A DNA stretch of 64,000 nt from Sphaeramia orbicularis. Lineage: Eukaryota > Chordata > Actinopteri > Kurtiformes > Apogonidae. The stretch lies in assembly GCF_902148855.1 (NCBI RefSeq), contig NC_043978.1:1441152-1505151 (forward strand), read 5' to 3'. A model generated the notes under the pieces. It had not been told where the DNA came from, made no database searches, and saw only the letters and a list, made by a program, of their open reading frames with translations. Every line of letters begins with the position of its first letter. Position 1 is the stretch's first letter. Below are positions 41,891 through 54,253 of the stretch, in pieces. The translations under genes and the position numbers were made by a program.

Positions 41891-42345
41891 CAGGACTCTC
41901 AAACTCATTTTCTTTCAGGTTACACATTCCTCCAAATTTGATCTGAAGTGGGCCGGACCAGTTAAATAATCACAGAATAACCTATAAATAATGACAACAT
42001 CTCATTAAATTCATTTTATTTTACTTTTTTTATTTGTTTTATTTTATTTTATTATTTTTTTATTTAACCTTCATTTAACCAGGAAGTCCCTTGAGATGAA
42101 ATCTCTATTTCGAGGGAGACCTTGAAACCAAACCACATCAAACCGAGAAGAAAATCTGCAGTCATTCTTTTTTGTTGGTTCTTCTGCTTTTATTATTCGA
42201 CTGTAGATCAGATATGTCTGTATGTGGAACCTGAACTAAAATGAATTCCACAGCCTTGACTGTGGAATTCAAATTCATCCCATAGACCACATTGGAACCT
42301 CTGGTGGGCCACATTTGGACCCCGGCCGCATGTTTGAGATCCCTG
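41891..42345. mobile_element. hAT MITE family A with perfect 8-bp duplication
   Basis: Starts CAGGACTCTCAAACTC, ends GTTTGAGATCCCTG, flanked by CTTTAAGC at 41883-41890 and 42346-42353. A short TTTAACCTTCATTTAACCAGG motif at 42062-42082 is a separate fish repeat also seen near 49360. Confidence 0.9.
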
Positions 42346-42353
42346 CTTTAAGC

Positions 42354-43380
42354 ATAGGGCCAACTTTAAAATTCCATGACATCTATGACCTGGTCACCTC
42401 CTGATCTATTGGAGATGATTCCCGTTCCTGCTTTCTTTCTTCCATTTCTTACCTTTGCGCTGGCTCCAGCAGGTGGACCAAGTGGACCAAGTGGACCAGA
42501 CCCCATGATCGCAAGCTGAAGGTACAGTGTGTTCACATTACTATGTAGAAATCCACAGTATCAAGAACTTAATGTGTGGTTGTTTAACGGCACAGTCTGG
42601 TATTATTTACCACTCCGATAGCACAAATGGTGCTCAGTTCTGTCTAAAACAGGTTTTTAAATATACGTTTGTTACCGGCATCTGTTTTTTCTGGTGAATA
42701 TAAAGTGTTGAGTCTGAAGTGCTTTAGTTCCTGCGTTCCCTGATGGCAACTTAAGTGTGGAAGGTCCCTAGCCCTTTTGTTGTCAGTCATGATTCCACAC
42801 CCTTCTCAGTAGAGGCCACGCCCCCAGCTTGGAAAAAAAGATCTCAAACCGAGAAAAAAAAGATCTGAAAGTGGAAAAAATAAGATTTGAAACTGTAAAA
42901 TGTAAAATCTGAATCTGAAAAGATAAAATATGCAACTGAAAAAAAACAAAACCTCAAATATTAAAATCTAGATGTTAAAGGTACTGTGAGGACTATCACT
43001 CTGACGTGAATGTAGCCTCACAACGGTGGAGTGAGTGAACAGAGTCAAAAACAGAATTATAAATGATATTATCTTCCTCTCCGGGTCAAACCAAATTCCT
43101 GAACGACCATGCTGATTGGTTGGTTATCAGGTCAATGCACGGACATCCTCTGCAAATGACATTTACGAAGTCAGATGATCTTAAGGAATGAGCCTAATGG
43201 ACTTTAGACAATGAAACTTAGGCTCATTTTCATCTGTTCTTCATCAGAGACATCCTCCCTGCCATAGTAAATTGAGGACTCATAAACTGAGTGTTTACAC
43301 TTAGTTGACCATCTTCCTCTCAACATCTGTGTCCCATCTCTGTTGTCTACCCAGAGGTGGAGGTAACCCTTAGGACAAAG
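42354..43380. other. Intergenic stretch, no gene supported
   Basis: A triplicated GGACCAAGT word near 42475-42500 and A-rich tracts near 42830-42960. No splice-consistent coding segment was seen. Confidence 0.4.
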
Positions 43381-44665
43381 GACTGAATCACAAAGTCACT
43401 ATGTGCCGTGTTAATAATGTATTGCATTATGTGTTAATGTTGATGAACTCAGCACGTTAACTCTTGTATGTAGACGTAATACTTAAGCCATTTGCCTGAC
43501 CTGTGGTTTCACATATGTGTGTCCTGATCATGTTCACGGTGAATTATGTGAAAGGAAGAGTATTACTGCTTATAGCATGTCTGAATAATCATGCTATTAT
43601 TTTACTGATGCTTAAGTGAGGTTACAGGTGATGTATAAAGTTTGAGTGATCTTATTTAAGGATCTTATTTAAGGATGCAAAGTTTTCGTACAAGTCTGCA
43701 GAAGGTCCTCTCCCCCTCCGTCTTCCTAAGAGGGAAGAGAAATGAGATACTTTGAGATATGCAAACGACTCGTTAATATGCACGAGGAGGCCGGATTAGA
43801 GCCGAAACAGACAAAGAAGGCAACGCCCCGAGGCATCGATGACTCATCACTATGCACGAGGAGTTGGTTTTTGGCAAAACTATAAAAGTAAATGAAACCA
43901 ACTTTTCATCAGAGCTTTTTCCACCTTCGCTGCTCGCAGAACTTCACAAAGAACTGTTCCACCTTCTGAGCTCTCCAAGAGCTGTTCCATCTTCGCTGTT
44001 CTCCACTTCTCCTGGCGAGCTTTCCAGAACCAGCCGCCAGAGCCAGCTGTGCACCTCCTCCAGCCAGGAGAACTTCAGAACTTCAGAGCTTCAGACCTTC
44101 AGACCTCCAGCGTGAGCACGTCGCTTCACGGCCTGTTCCTGCTTCGAACTCCGTCAGAAAAGTCAAGACCCGCATCCTTCAGAAGACATCATTCCAACTT
44201 CATCCATCCGCCGTCAAGGCCGTGCCAGTTGCTGCATCTGCACCGCGACAACTTGTAAGAAAACTTGCTCCTGATTTATCTGAGTTGGTGTTACTCCAAT
44301 TTAAGTAGGTTAACCTCAACGTAACCTCACTAACGTTATAAAACCTTGAATATAGCCATCTGCCAACTTAATCTATGTATTCTCCTGTCCATAATCTCCT
44401 GCTCCCTATTATCTTGTTTGTCTCTTGTCTTTATGTTATTTGTGTGTCTTAGTTTAGTTAATAAATTACATGAATTACAGCGACACCTTCGGCCAGAATC
44501 TGTGGTGTTTTTCTGGGACAACGACTCTGTTTCCCATGAGCACTAGCACCTACTGTGGTCAGGGCAGAACTGAGGCCAAGGCTGCATTTGTTTTGAAGCT
44601 AATGACTGAAACGCGGATCCTCTTTACAACTCTGCTGTTTTTTTCCAAGACAACAACTTGCAGGG
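43380..44665 (+). mobile_element. Candidate solo LTR of a retroelement (fossil), edges approximate
   Basis: A TATAAAAG box at about 43881 and AATAAA at about 44460 are about 580 bases apart in LTR order, with a long leader-like stretch between. No coding genes lie beside it. Ends and target duplication could not be fixed, so this rests on layout alone. Confidence 0.35.
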
Positions 44666-44776
44666 TGTAAAGCAATGAGGTAATGTATTTATTTGTGTTA
44701 CGTAGTTCTATTGTTTGAAACGAGACAACAAGCAAACTTCATGAAGTCAGTTTGTAGTGTAGGTTAGTGTCTAGAA

Positions 44777-45387
44777 CAGGGCTGTCAAACTCACTTTAGT
44801 TCAGTTCCACATTCAGCTAAATTTGATTTACAGTGGGCCAAACCAGTAAAATAATAACAGAATAATATATAAATAATGTCAACTCCAAACTTTTCTCTAT
44901 GTTTTAGAGCGAAAAAAGTACATTTACATGATGAAAAGGTTGACATCTACAAACTATCCTTTCAAAAGATGTGAATAACATGAACAAACTGAAAAAATAA
45001 GCGTAATTTTAATAATATTCTGCCTCAGTTTATCATTTACACATGTACGTTATAACTTACAGATCACAGTGGATCTACAAATACACAAAACATTGAAAGC
45101 TCCTGTATGTAGGATTGTGGCCAAACCTGGTACTGCAATCACATTCCAAATACTGTAGAGTGTGGTATCCTCTCCTCCTCCCCCCAGCGAGGAGCTGTCA
45201 TTATGTTTATATATTATGATGGTATTTTACTAAATCCTGCCCACTTGAGATTGAATTGTTCTGAATGCGGATTGAACTAAAATTAATATTAATATTGTTA
45301 ATATCTTAGTGTAATTTTTACATTCCACAAATTCATTGGATTGGACCCTTTGGATTTGGTCCCTGGGTCGCATGTTTGACACCTGTG
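44777..45387. mobile_element. hAT MITE family A with 8-bp duplication
   Basis: Starts CAGGGCTGTCAAACTC and ends GTTTGACACCTGTG, flanked by GTCTAGAA at 44769-44776 and 45388-45395. Confidence 0.88.
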
Positions 45388-45853
45388 GTCTAGAAGGAGA
45401 GCAGACTACAGGTGTAGTGTTCCTCACAGACCGCTGTTTCACACATGTCCCAAGAAGATACAGCTGGTCCTGGACCAGGTCCCGGACCAGGGTCTGGACC
45501 AGCTGGTCCAGGACAGCCGGTCTGGAACTCCACGGTCCCGGTCCTTTTTTTCTTTCCTACATGAAAAGTAATAAAAATGCCTAAATGAAAAGCAGAAGTG
45601 CTGATGACAGGTGTGATGTGACCTGGGTCTGACCTGGGCCGCTGTAAAGGACCAGAGACCATGAACCAGGACCAGGACCAGGACAGGTTCGTACAGAGAT
45701 GACCAGTCCGTCCGTTCTATTTCAGGTGGAAATCACAAACATACAGAATAAATCAGTGTTCCGCTCATGGTGACAACACGAATACATCCAGTTCCCTGAT
45801 TTAGGTTTAGCGTCAGACTGTTGACCAGTTAGCATTAGCATTAGGTTAACTGG

Positions 45854-48800
45854 TAGTGATGGTGAAATGAGGCCCCGTGAATGTGTCGAGTCTTTCTGGC
45901 CAAATGCTTCACCAAAAGCCTGATCAAACAAAGCCCCGTTTAACAGCTCATTTAAGAATACTGACATCTGCTGGTGTGTTGCATGTAGGGCAATAGATCT
46001 GTTAGTGTAATTGTTCCAGTATTGGGTCAGAATTATCATTTGAGTTATTGTAAAGCTAAGTGAAAAATGTAATCTATCCTGATCATGGTATACTGAAAAA
46101 ATAACTTTGATGGTATATCAAAATGTCAATTTGTCAATTGTGATGTATTAATAAATCATTTTAGTGTGTGGCTGTTTTTATGATTAAATAGTTACATGAA
46201 GTGCTTGTGTGACTGGGTTATTATTGACATTGGGGAAGTGGGTCAGGGATGGGGGGGTGTTTTATTGATTTTTATTCAGGAATAAAAAATTTTTTACAGT
46301 GTTGGGGCTCAGGCGATTTCTTCTTTTTGATACCACTTCCCCCGCCTTTGAAGATATTCGTTGGCAGGGGACTGAAGATGCAGGAATACACAAAAACTGA
46401 AGAGCCAGTTTAAACAGATGTGGATATAGATTTTTGTGATGATGCCAATATTGTAGTGGATCCTGTTGTCTTGGAAGGTTTTGTTCAGCCAGATACCGCT
46501 GCACTTCCACAATAGCCTCAGCCTCTGTACTGGACGCCCCACGCCTCTGAGTTACTGTGGTGTCCAGCAGGTGCCACAGGTTACTACCACCTACAAAAAG
46601 AGTACACATCAGTACGTCAGCACACATTTATATACATATCATCATATGAACACTTCCTGTACCTGAGCTGGATGTTGAAGCCACTGGTTCAGCAGCATCA
46701 GAGATGGCAGTTGGAGGTGTCTGAGGAGCAATGATTCGCATTTCACGAGCACATCCCATTTTCAGGCGTTTAACCGCCTCATTTGCCTTCAGAGGGCTGT
46801 GAAACCCCAGGTCTTTAAACCTGGGGTCCAGCAGTGTTGCCAGTGTCATGACACTGACAGACTCCAAACTTGCCATATGTTCTCTGAGGCGACGGATGAG
46901 GTTGTCAGCTAAGACTTCTGCAGGGTCAGTTTTTAAATGTGAAGTTTCACATACTACTGCGTGGTGGAGCATCTTCATAAGAGGTATCACCTTTGACCCT
47001 GACACACGTTTCTCCTCAGACAGTTCCACTGTGGCCTGCTGAAAAGGGCCAAACACCTTTGTTATGTCCTCAATCATCTCATTTTCACATGAAGTGAGTG
47101 GCAGAAGGTCAGTGTGAAGTGAAGTCAGGGCGGCACCTACAGCTTCACACTGTTCAAAGAGACGCTGTAGCATTAATAAGGTGCTATTCCACCTGGTCTC
47201 TACCTCTATTATCAGTTTGTATTTTGGCCTGCCCATTGAGTCCTGCATTTGGTTTAAACGTTCTTTAGCTGTAGTGCTGGTGCCAAAGTAGGTGACAATC
47301 TTTTTTGATTTGTCACACAGGTCTGCCAGCATGGGGACCCCGTCAAATGACTTGCGCACTATTAAATTAAGTGCATGGGCAACACAGATGCTGTGGCTGA
47401 CCTGCAGGATCCTTGCACAGGCTTTCATGTTGGCTGCAGCATCTGTGACCAAGCAGCTCACCTTCCCTTGATCCCCCACTCATCCAGGGTTTTAGCCTGT
47501 GCCAGGGCTAAATGGTCAGCTGTATGACTCGATGGAAAATGTTCAACACTTAGCATGACTGTGTTAAGGGCATCTTCTTCTGTTATGTAGTGGCAGCTTA
47601 CACACAGATATGCCTCCATGTTCATGGAAGTCCACATGTCTGCGGTCAGACTCACAGCTGTGGCCTTCTGGACTTCCTCCTTTTCCTTTGCTTTGGCCTC
47701 TGTAAATTTTTTCTCCACCATAGCCTTTAAAGCCTGTAAAAGAAAACAAAGGTACATAATAAATATACTATTACTGCTGAAATCTTTTTAATAGTAATTT
47801 CACCAGCATCATCGTTATGCAACTCATACCTGTCTTGATGGGAGAGTGTAAGTTGGATCAAGGACACTGATGAGGTTCCTGAATCCCTCGTCCTCTACCA
47901 ATGAGAATGGCTGAGTCTTTTACAGTCATATTAACCAGGGCTTCATCCACATCATGTTTCCTGGTACCTGCACAGAACCAAAATTATGTCAGCGTAGTAC
48001 AGGCTGTTGTATTTCAAGAATATTGCATTTAAAGAGAAGATGGGTTGTAAATGGCCTTGCTAGCCGCTGAACTAGCAATCCAAACAGTTAAACAAGAGAA
48101 CACTCAGAAACGTCTCAGACTCCGGAGGATGATCAGTGTAGTTTACTGAGAAATTCTTATTTCATTGTGAAACTGTAATACAGAAAAAACAGGAATATGT
48201 ATATCAGTAATCGTGTCAGACAATAATCAGAGAACACAACCAGCACATCCACACATGCATAACAATGACCTGAGACCACTAGCATTGCTATTAGCATCGC
48301 GGTTAACACGACATTTAGCGCAACAATTCCACACATTTTATAGATTGTTAAGAACACTCTAACACACAAATGCACAACCGAACAGCAATGTACAAAGTAT
48401 AGAATCACCTCTAACACATAATACTTACGGACGATGTGTGAACAAACATCAAAATAAAAGAAACCAAGGTCAGTAGCACTGTCATGTACCAGTGAGAACT
48501 TCTTTAACCACTTCCTGTTCAATTCTTCTTCTACTATTTTTAATAACATAAACTAACAATGGCCACTAGATGGCGTATTTTGACAAGGTATCAAGAACAT
48601 CATCTACAGTGAACATAACATGGGTATATCACATGGCCTGGTTTGTGGCTGTTCATTCTCATGAAATGCACGGTAATGCCTCAGCATACAGGTGGTATTG
48701 TTGCTGTATGACAGTTCTCTCATGCACAGCCGACACTTCACCTTAAACAATAACATTATATTCATGCATATGTGTTTCTTGGTAACATTATCATTGTATC

Positions 48801-49252
48801 AACATGTAACACATAAGTCATATATTTAATCTGTATTATTGATTTTATCTGTTTTATGTACCTCCTCTATTTTATCTATCTTCTATGTGATCGATCTCAG
48901 CAGTTGTACATCATATTTTACCTTCTTGGGAGAAATCAGGTCAAAATGCTCCCAAACGGTAGATGTTCTTCTTCTTTTTGGTGGTTCCATAATTCCGCTC
49001 TTCTCCAGTCTGTTCTGTTCGACACGTCACGATCTTCAGAGTCACCTCGAATCACGCAGAAAATTTCCTGTATTTCCCACAGCTTTTTAAACGAATCGCA
49101 TCACATAACGAGACAATCACATGATTTCAGAAAACGGGGCTTCGTTTGCCTTTTGTCACATGAGACTGTCACTCATGATACAGGCCTCGAGGCAGGCTTC
49201 ATCTGGGCTTGACACGGGCTTCGGGGCTTCAGTGTCGGATGGAACAACACTA
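45854..49252 (-). mobile_element. 3.4-kb hAT transposon with transposase remnants
   Basis: Ends TAGTGATGGTGAAATG and GGAACAACACTA, flanked by TTAACTGG at 45846-45853 and 49253-49260. The minus strand carries a spliced hAT transposase gene. This is the probable parent family of the element inside U2 copy 3. Confidence 0.95.
46262..47733 (-). pseudogene. hAT transposase (ZBED-like), catalytic and dimerisation parts
   Basis: Two exons, 47733-46663 and 46590-46262, with GT-AG borders. Motifs in order: SLTADMWTSMNMEAYLCVSC, CLVTDAAANMKACARI, CVAHALNLIVRKSF, VETRWNSTLLMLQRLFEQ, TLATLLDPRFKDLGF, then the C-terminal dimerisation region LPRQQDPLQYWHHH, LALQFLCIPASSVPCQRI and SKRRNRLSPNTV. One base is missing near 47465 (WGIKG to KVSCLV), breaking the frame. 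An upstream exon at about 47838-47980 (PFSLVEDEGFRNLISVLDP) also appears frame-broken, and no BED finger was found. The gene cuts and pastes its own DNA; this copy is dead. Confidence 0.9.
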
Positions 49253-50182
49253 TTAACTGGACTTCTGACTAAACAGCTGATGTTCCACTGACTACTGTTA
49301 CATCATGGAACCAACTAAACAGTGAATATTTCTGTCATATATGTTTTTTTGTTCTTTTTTATTTAACCTTTATTTAACAAGGAAAAAGATCCCATTGAGA
49401 TTAAGAACCTCTTTTCCAAGGGAGTCCTGGTTTGTTTGAATCCACTGCGACCACTGTGGTCCTTTCGTTTCTTTTAATTCTGCATCAGTTTCTTCTTCTT
49501 TTCTCATATTTCTTTAGGCTTGTGTCTTACATTTAGCTCCGACAGCATGTTGGCTAATTTTACTCGAACCTTGATCGTTTCATGTCGGCGATTCAAAGTC
49601 TGTCTGAATTTCCTCCTCCACAAAAACACTCAAAAGAGCCAGGACCTTGTCATTCATCCACTTGTCATAGCTTCTTTTTTTGGTCCATTTTACAAATGAT
49701 CAAAATAGAAAGCTTGTGAAAATGAAATTAAAAAAATACAAAACAAAAAAAAAAACAGTTTGCTGCGGTGCAGTGGCTTAGTGGTGGGTGAAGGGAATGC
49801 AGAACACTGCTAGTGTAGTCCACCAATCAGTGTTCTCCAGCACACAGCCCCGCCCCTCCAGAATTCCAGGTAATCTGAAAAGTACGACTTCCCTACCAGG
49901 AACGTCTTCAGGGAAAGTTTAAGGGCAAGGGAAATAATTTTACCAGGTAATGTAGATGGAAACACACCAAGGTTTTTCAAAGTACCAGGTAATCCTCAGA
50001 GTTCCTGCAGTGGAAAAGAGCCTAAGAATAATAAACACAAATACTGGACCTTTATTTTTTTCCCTCTGGCCCTAATCCTCTTTTGTAGTTTTCAGATACA
50101 TTTTCTATTTTTTTTAATGGAATGTATTTTTCAGTGAACAGTGTTTTTGTATTATTTTTGGAGGTAAAGCTGTGAAACTCCT
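49253..50182. other. Repeat-bearing intergenic stretch
   Basis: The TTTATTTAACCTTTATTTAAC motif with CCCATTGAGATTAAGAACC at 49359-49420 is a known kind of fish repeat end. 49860-50025 has TACCAGGTAAT words on both sides like a decayed foldback element. No gene. Confidence 0.45.
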
Positions 50183-50786
50183 GCTGGGTCTCAAACTCAT
50201 TGTCTTCTAGGTTCCACATTCAAATGAATCTGACCTCCAGCGGGCCGGACCAGTCCAATAATGACATAACCTAGAAATAAGGACAACGTTTCCTCCTTGT
50301 CTTAGTGCAATAAAAACATGAAATTATGAAAATAATTACATTTACAAACCTTCACCAAAAAAAAGTGAATAACCTGAAAAACATGGTAACAGACAGAATA
50401 TTGTTAAAATGTTGGAGTTTGGAACTAAAATAAGAATAATTTCTACAACATTAATTACATCAGCGTTTATTTTGAACCCAGCGTACAGATCCCAGTAGAT
50501 CGACAAATGCACCAAACATTTAAGAACAGACTGAATATTTGTCCAATTCCACAGAATTTACTTCACACATTTCAGGTTGTTCATATTTGTTCACATTATT
50601 CACATTTTATTGTTATAGGATAGTTTGTAAATGTAAATATTGTCATAGTGTTATTTTTTTTCACATTGAATCAATTAGAAAATGTGTCGCTGTCAATTAT
50701 TTCTAGATGATGTCATTATTTTACCAGATCCCATTGGTGTGTATGTGGAACCGGAACTCAGACCAGTTGGACACCCTTGACTGTTA

Positions 50787-52129
50787 CAGGGATGTAACGA
50801 TTACCAGTATAACGATAAACTGTGGTTAATATTACCATTTAAATTCTAATTATCATGATAACCGCATTTGATTACCGCACATTTAGGGGAAAAACACCTA
50901 TATAAAGATCTGCTTTTATATCAAATATTTGAGTATGGTTTTAATTTAATTACAATTTTGATTTTCTATACCTAATATTTGGAACCAATATTCACTTTTA
51001 AAGTCGTTGAAAAGGTTTGTTAAGCATCTGTGTGTTATTTATGCAATAAATTATATACATTTTTCAAATCGGATTTTATATTTTTTTTCTGGTCTTTTGT
51101 GTTTTTATAGTAGGTTAAAGTGAATAAAATAATAGGCAGATGATATAGATGAAGTTGTGCTGAAAAATCAGATCCTGGGTATAGTTCATCATGGGTATAG
51201 TAAACATTTGTTTATATAGTACATAAAGACAAAATCAAAAGGACTGTAAAATGGACAAAATAGGCTCAGACCACTAAGGGTTAATACAGTCTACTCTCGT
51301 TATACCGCCAACTTCCGTTCACGGCCAAATTGGCGGTATAGCGAAAATGGCGTTACAACGGGTTGCGTCCATAATGTGCATGTCTTTACTATATGATGTC
51401 TATGCTGCCTCCGTTAACCCGTTCTAATTGCGTTTCTAAATAAATCTTGATTCTGTTATGTTGTAAGGGATCATTTAAAGCGGGGAAACATTTGAAGCAT
51501 TATTATACCGTGTCGGGAAATGACACCCCATCATCTTGAGGCTTTGGCTTAATCCCACGTCCTCTTCCCGACATCCTGACCTACTGAGTGTTCTGCGATA
51601 AATGAACGGTGGCCGTTCCGTAGACCTACTCGTAGCTTGTCGCGATCAGCGTCTGGCGCGTTTGTTTCAGTGCATTGTTAAAATTTATGTGTACTCGATG
51701 GCAATCACGCTGGCGGTATAACGGTCGGGAAATCAATGGTATAAGTGTTGTTTGTGCATGGAACTGGGCTGGCGGATGGCGATAGGCGGAAATGGCGGTA
51801 GCTAATGGAATAATGCATTGGGGATTTTTGTGCAACGGTTTTGGTCGGCGGTGAGCGAAAATGGCGGTATAACGGCGGGCGGTTTAACGAGAGTAGACTG
51901 TATTTGAATGTTTCTGACACAGAAGGGACATTGTGTCAATTATTTTGTTTTTTGTTGTTGTGTTTTTTTCTTTTTCAAAATACAACTTGGTTAAATTATT
52001 TCAGTGTGTGTATCAGTACTTTTTGCACATTTTGAGCACAATTTCAACAATACCACAATAATAATGATAACCATGATAGTTTTGGTCTCAATAACTGTGA
52101 TATGAAATTTTCATATGGTTCCATCCCTG
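50787..52129. mobile_element. hAT-type element, middle layer of the nest
   Basis: Starts CAGGGATGTAACGATTACC and ends GGTTCCATCCCTG. Perfect 8-bp duplication GACTGTTA at 50779-50786 and 52130-52137. No transposase was seen. Confidence 0.9.
51287..51900. mobile_element. pogo/Tigger-type MITE, inner layer of the nest
   Basis: Ends CAGTCTACTCTCGTTATACC and GGTTTAACGAGAGTAGACTG are inverted partners with one mismatch, flanked by TA (51285-51286, 51901-51902). GGCGGTATAACG-type words recur inside in both orientations. Confidence 0.9.
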
Positions 52130-52227
52130 GACTGTTAATCCCTTCAGTGGAATTTTTCAACGCAGGGGCCGGATCAGAACCTTCGGTGGGCCACTTTTGG
52201 CCCGCGGGCCGCATGCTTAACTCCCTG

Positions 52228-53648
52228 GCCTAGAATCTGCTGTTATGAGTATTTCATTAATCAACAAGCAGATGTTTTTTTTATTTATTTATTTTTTTTA
52301 TTATTATTATTAACAATCCACCCCAATAATGTGATATGTTTACAGTGACCTCCTAGAGCTGGATTATCCATTTAAATCAAATAAGAAAGAATAAAACAGT
52401 GATGAAGAAACTTTTTTCACTGAACCCTTGAGTGGTACCTACAGCTCTGTTTTGGTAGACTCATATTATGACCCCCCCCCCCCCCGCCCCCTCCTCCTCA
52501 AAGTGGAGGAAGGGGCTGTTGTTTTTCATTCAGTTTGTGTCTTTGTTTGTTTGTTTACACTTTAGCAGCAAAACTATTGGTTGAATTCAGTCCTAATTGT
52601 GTTTATAAATTACCAGTGACCCAGGAAAGATTCCATCACATTTTGGTAAAAGTAGGCCAAAGGTCCCTTTTTTTTTTTTTTTTTAATGAATTTTTGAATC
52701 TTTTTTTTCTTCCATTTACTTGTATTTGGTGAAATTTCCAATGTCTATAAAAACGTCAGTTTTGTTTGAATTTCCTTCAGACTTCCCTCATATACAGAGG
52801 CAGTTGATATGACATCAGCACACACATAGACATGATGACATCAGCTGGATCCATGACCAAATAAGATACAAGGTACGTGTGAGGGGCGGGGCTTGTTGCG
52901 TCTGGAACCACCTGTCATTCATGTAGTTTAGTTTTTAGTTTCAGTTTATTCTATCGTGGACAATCCCAGTTGATTTAATGTATCCATAACAGTAAAAAGG
53001 GCAGCTTTAGCCAACATGGCCAGTATCCTGCTGTAGTCCCCGGCCTGATGACAATAGGCACCCTAAAAAAAAACAATATATGACCTATATTAACAATACA
53101 TTCTATATGGAAGTGATGAAACCTGTTAAAGCTGTAATGAATCAGGCACAGCTGTTCACACACACACTTTAATACAACTGTTGATTGGACATGAATCAGG
53201 AGTAAATACAAGTCAGAATAATAATGAACAGACGGAGTCAAAGGACCATATATGGACACACGGAGTATTAAAGACAGAAAAGTATCAAAGGGAATGTAAT
53301 CAGATACATGTTATAAATGTGTTCATCCAAAACTCAGACTGCTGTCTTCATCTGAGCTTCAACCTGCTTCACAGGAAAACAAAGAATCTAAGACAGCGAT
53401 AAAAACAACAACAAAAAATCATACAAGAAGTCCTGACAAATACCTCAAATATGTACAGAGACAGAAATGAAACCTGACAGGTTTATCAGACACGTCAGCA
53501 GGTCCAGAGTCGGACAAAGGCTGGCGTTTCCATGGCAACGGCCAGCATCCTGTACATCTGTCAAATACAAGTGACATCACATCCTGAAGCATTTAAGCTG
53601 GTTTGACTTTAGAGCCTCAAGCCACAGGACGAGAAGATTTAATACAGA
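52228..53648. other. Intergenic stretch, no gene supported
   Basis: C-run at 52473-52486, T-run at 52669-52684, and an (A)n tract near 53065. It could hold the tail exon or 3'UTR of the SRCR gene, but nothing in it shows that. Confidence 0.35.
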
Positions 53649-54180
53649 AGAGGTTCAGCTGGAGAGGTTCAACTGGAGAGGTTCAGCTGGAGAGGTTCAG
53701 CTGGAGAGGTTCAGCTGGAGAGGTTCAACTGGAGAGGTTCAGCTGGAGAGGTTCAGCTGGAGAGGTTCAACTGGAGAGGTTCAACTGGAGAGGTTCAGCT
53801 GGAGAGGTTCAGCTGGAGAGGTTCAACTGGAGAGGTTCAACTGGAGAGGTTCAACTGGAGAGGTTCAGCTGGAGAGGTTCAACTGGAGAGGTTCAGCTGG
53901 AGAGGTTCAGCTGGAGAGGTTCAGCTGGAGAGGTTCAACTGGAGAGGTTCAACTGGAGAGGTTCAGCTGGAGAGGTTCAGCTGGAGAGGTTCAACTGGAG
54001 AGGTTCAACTGGAGAGGTTCAACTGGAGAGGTTCAGCTGGAGAGGTTCAACTGGAGAGGTTCAGCTGGAGAGGTTCAACTGGAGAGGTTCAGCTGGAGAG
54101 GTTCAACTGGAGAGGTTCAGCTGGAGAGGTTCAGCTGGAAAGGTTCAACTGGAGAGGTTCAGCTGGAGAGGTTCAACTGT
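53649..54180. repeat. 14-bp minisatellite, 38 units
   Basis: Unit GAGAGGTTCAGCTG, with one variable base (CAGCTG or CAACTG). Because 14 is not a multiple of three, reading it gives a 14-residue periodic pattern. Confidence 0.97.
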
Positions 54181-54253
54181 AGGCCCTGAGCACAGTTCAA
54201 CACACAACTATTCTGCAACACAAACAACACACACACAACTATTCTGCAGGATG

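Larger units (their letters stand above)
50183..52227. mobile_element. hAT MITE family A, outer layer of a three-level nest
   Basis: The left part 50183-50786 (TCTCAAACTCATTGTC..., GCGGGCCGGACCAGT) continues at 52138-52227, ending GGGCCGCATGCTTAACTCCCTG. It is interrupted by 50787-52129. Confidence 0.75.

Noticed and set aside
45390-45662. Proline/glycine-rich minus-strand frame (GPGPGPGP)
   Set aside because: Arises from a GGACCAG-rich simple stretch. No start context, splice signals or conserved domain.
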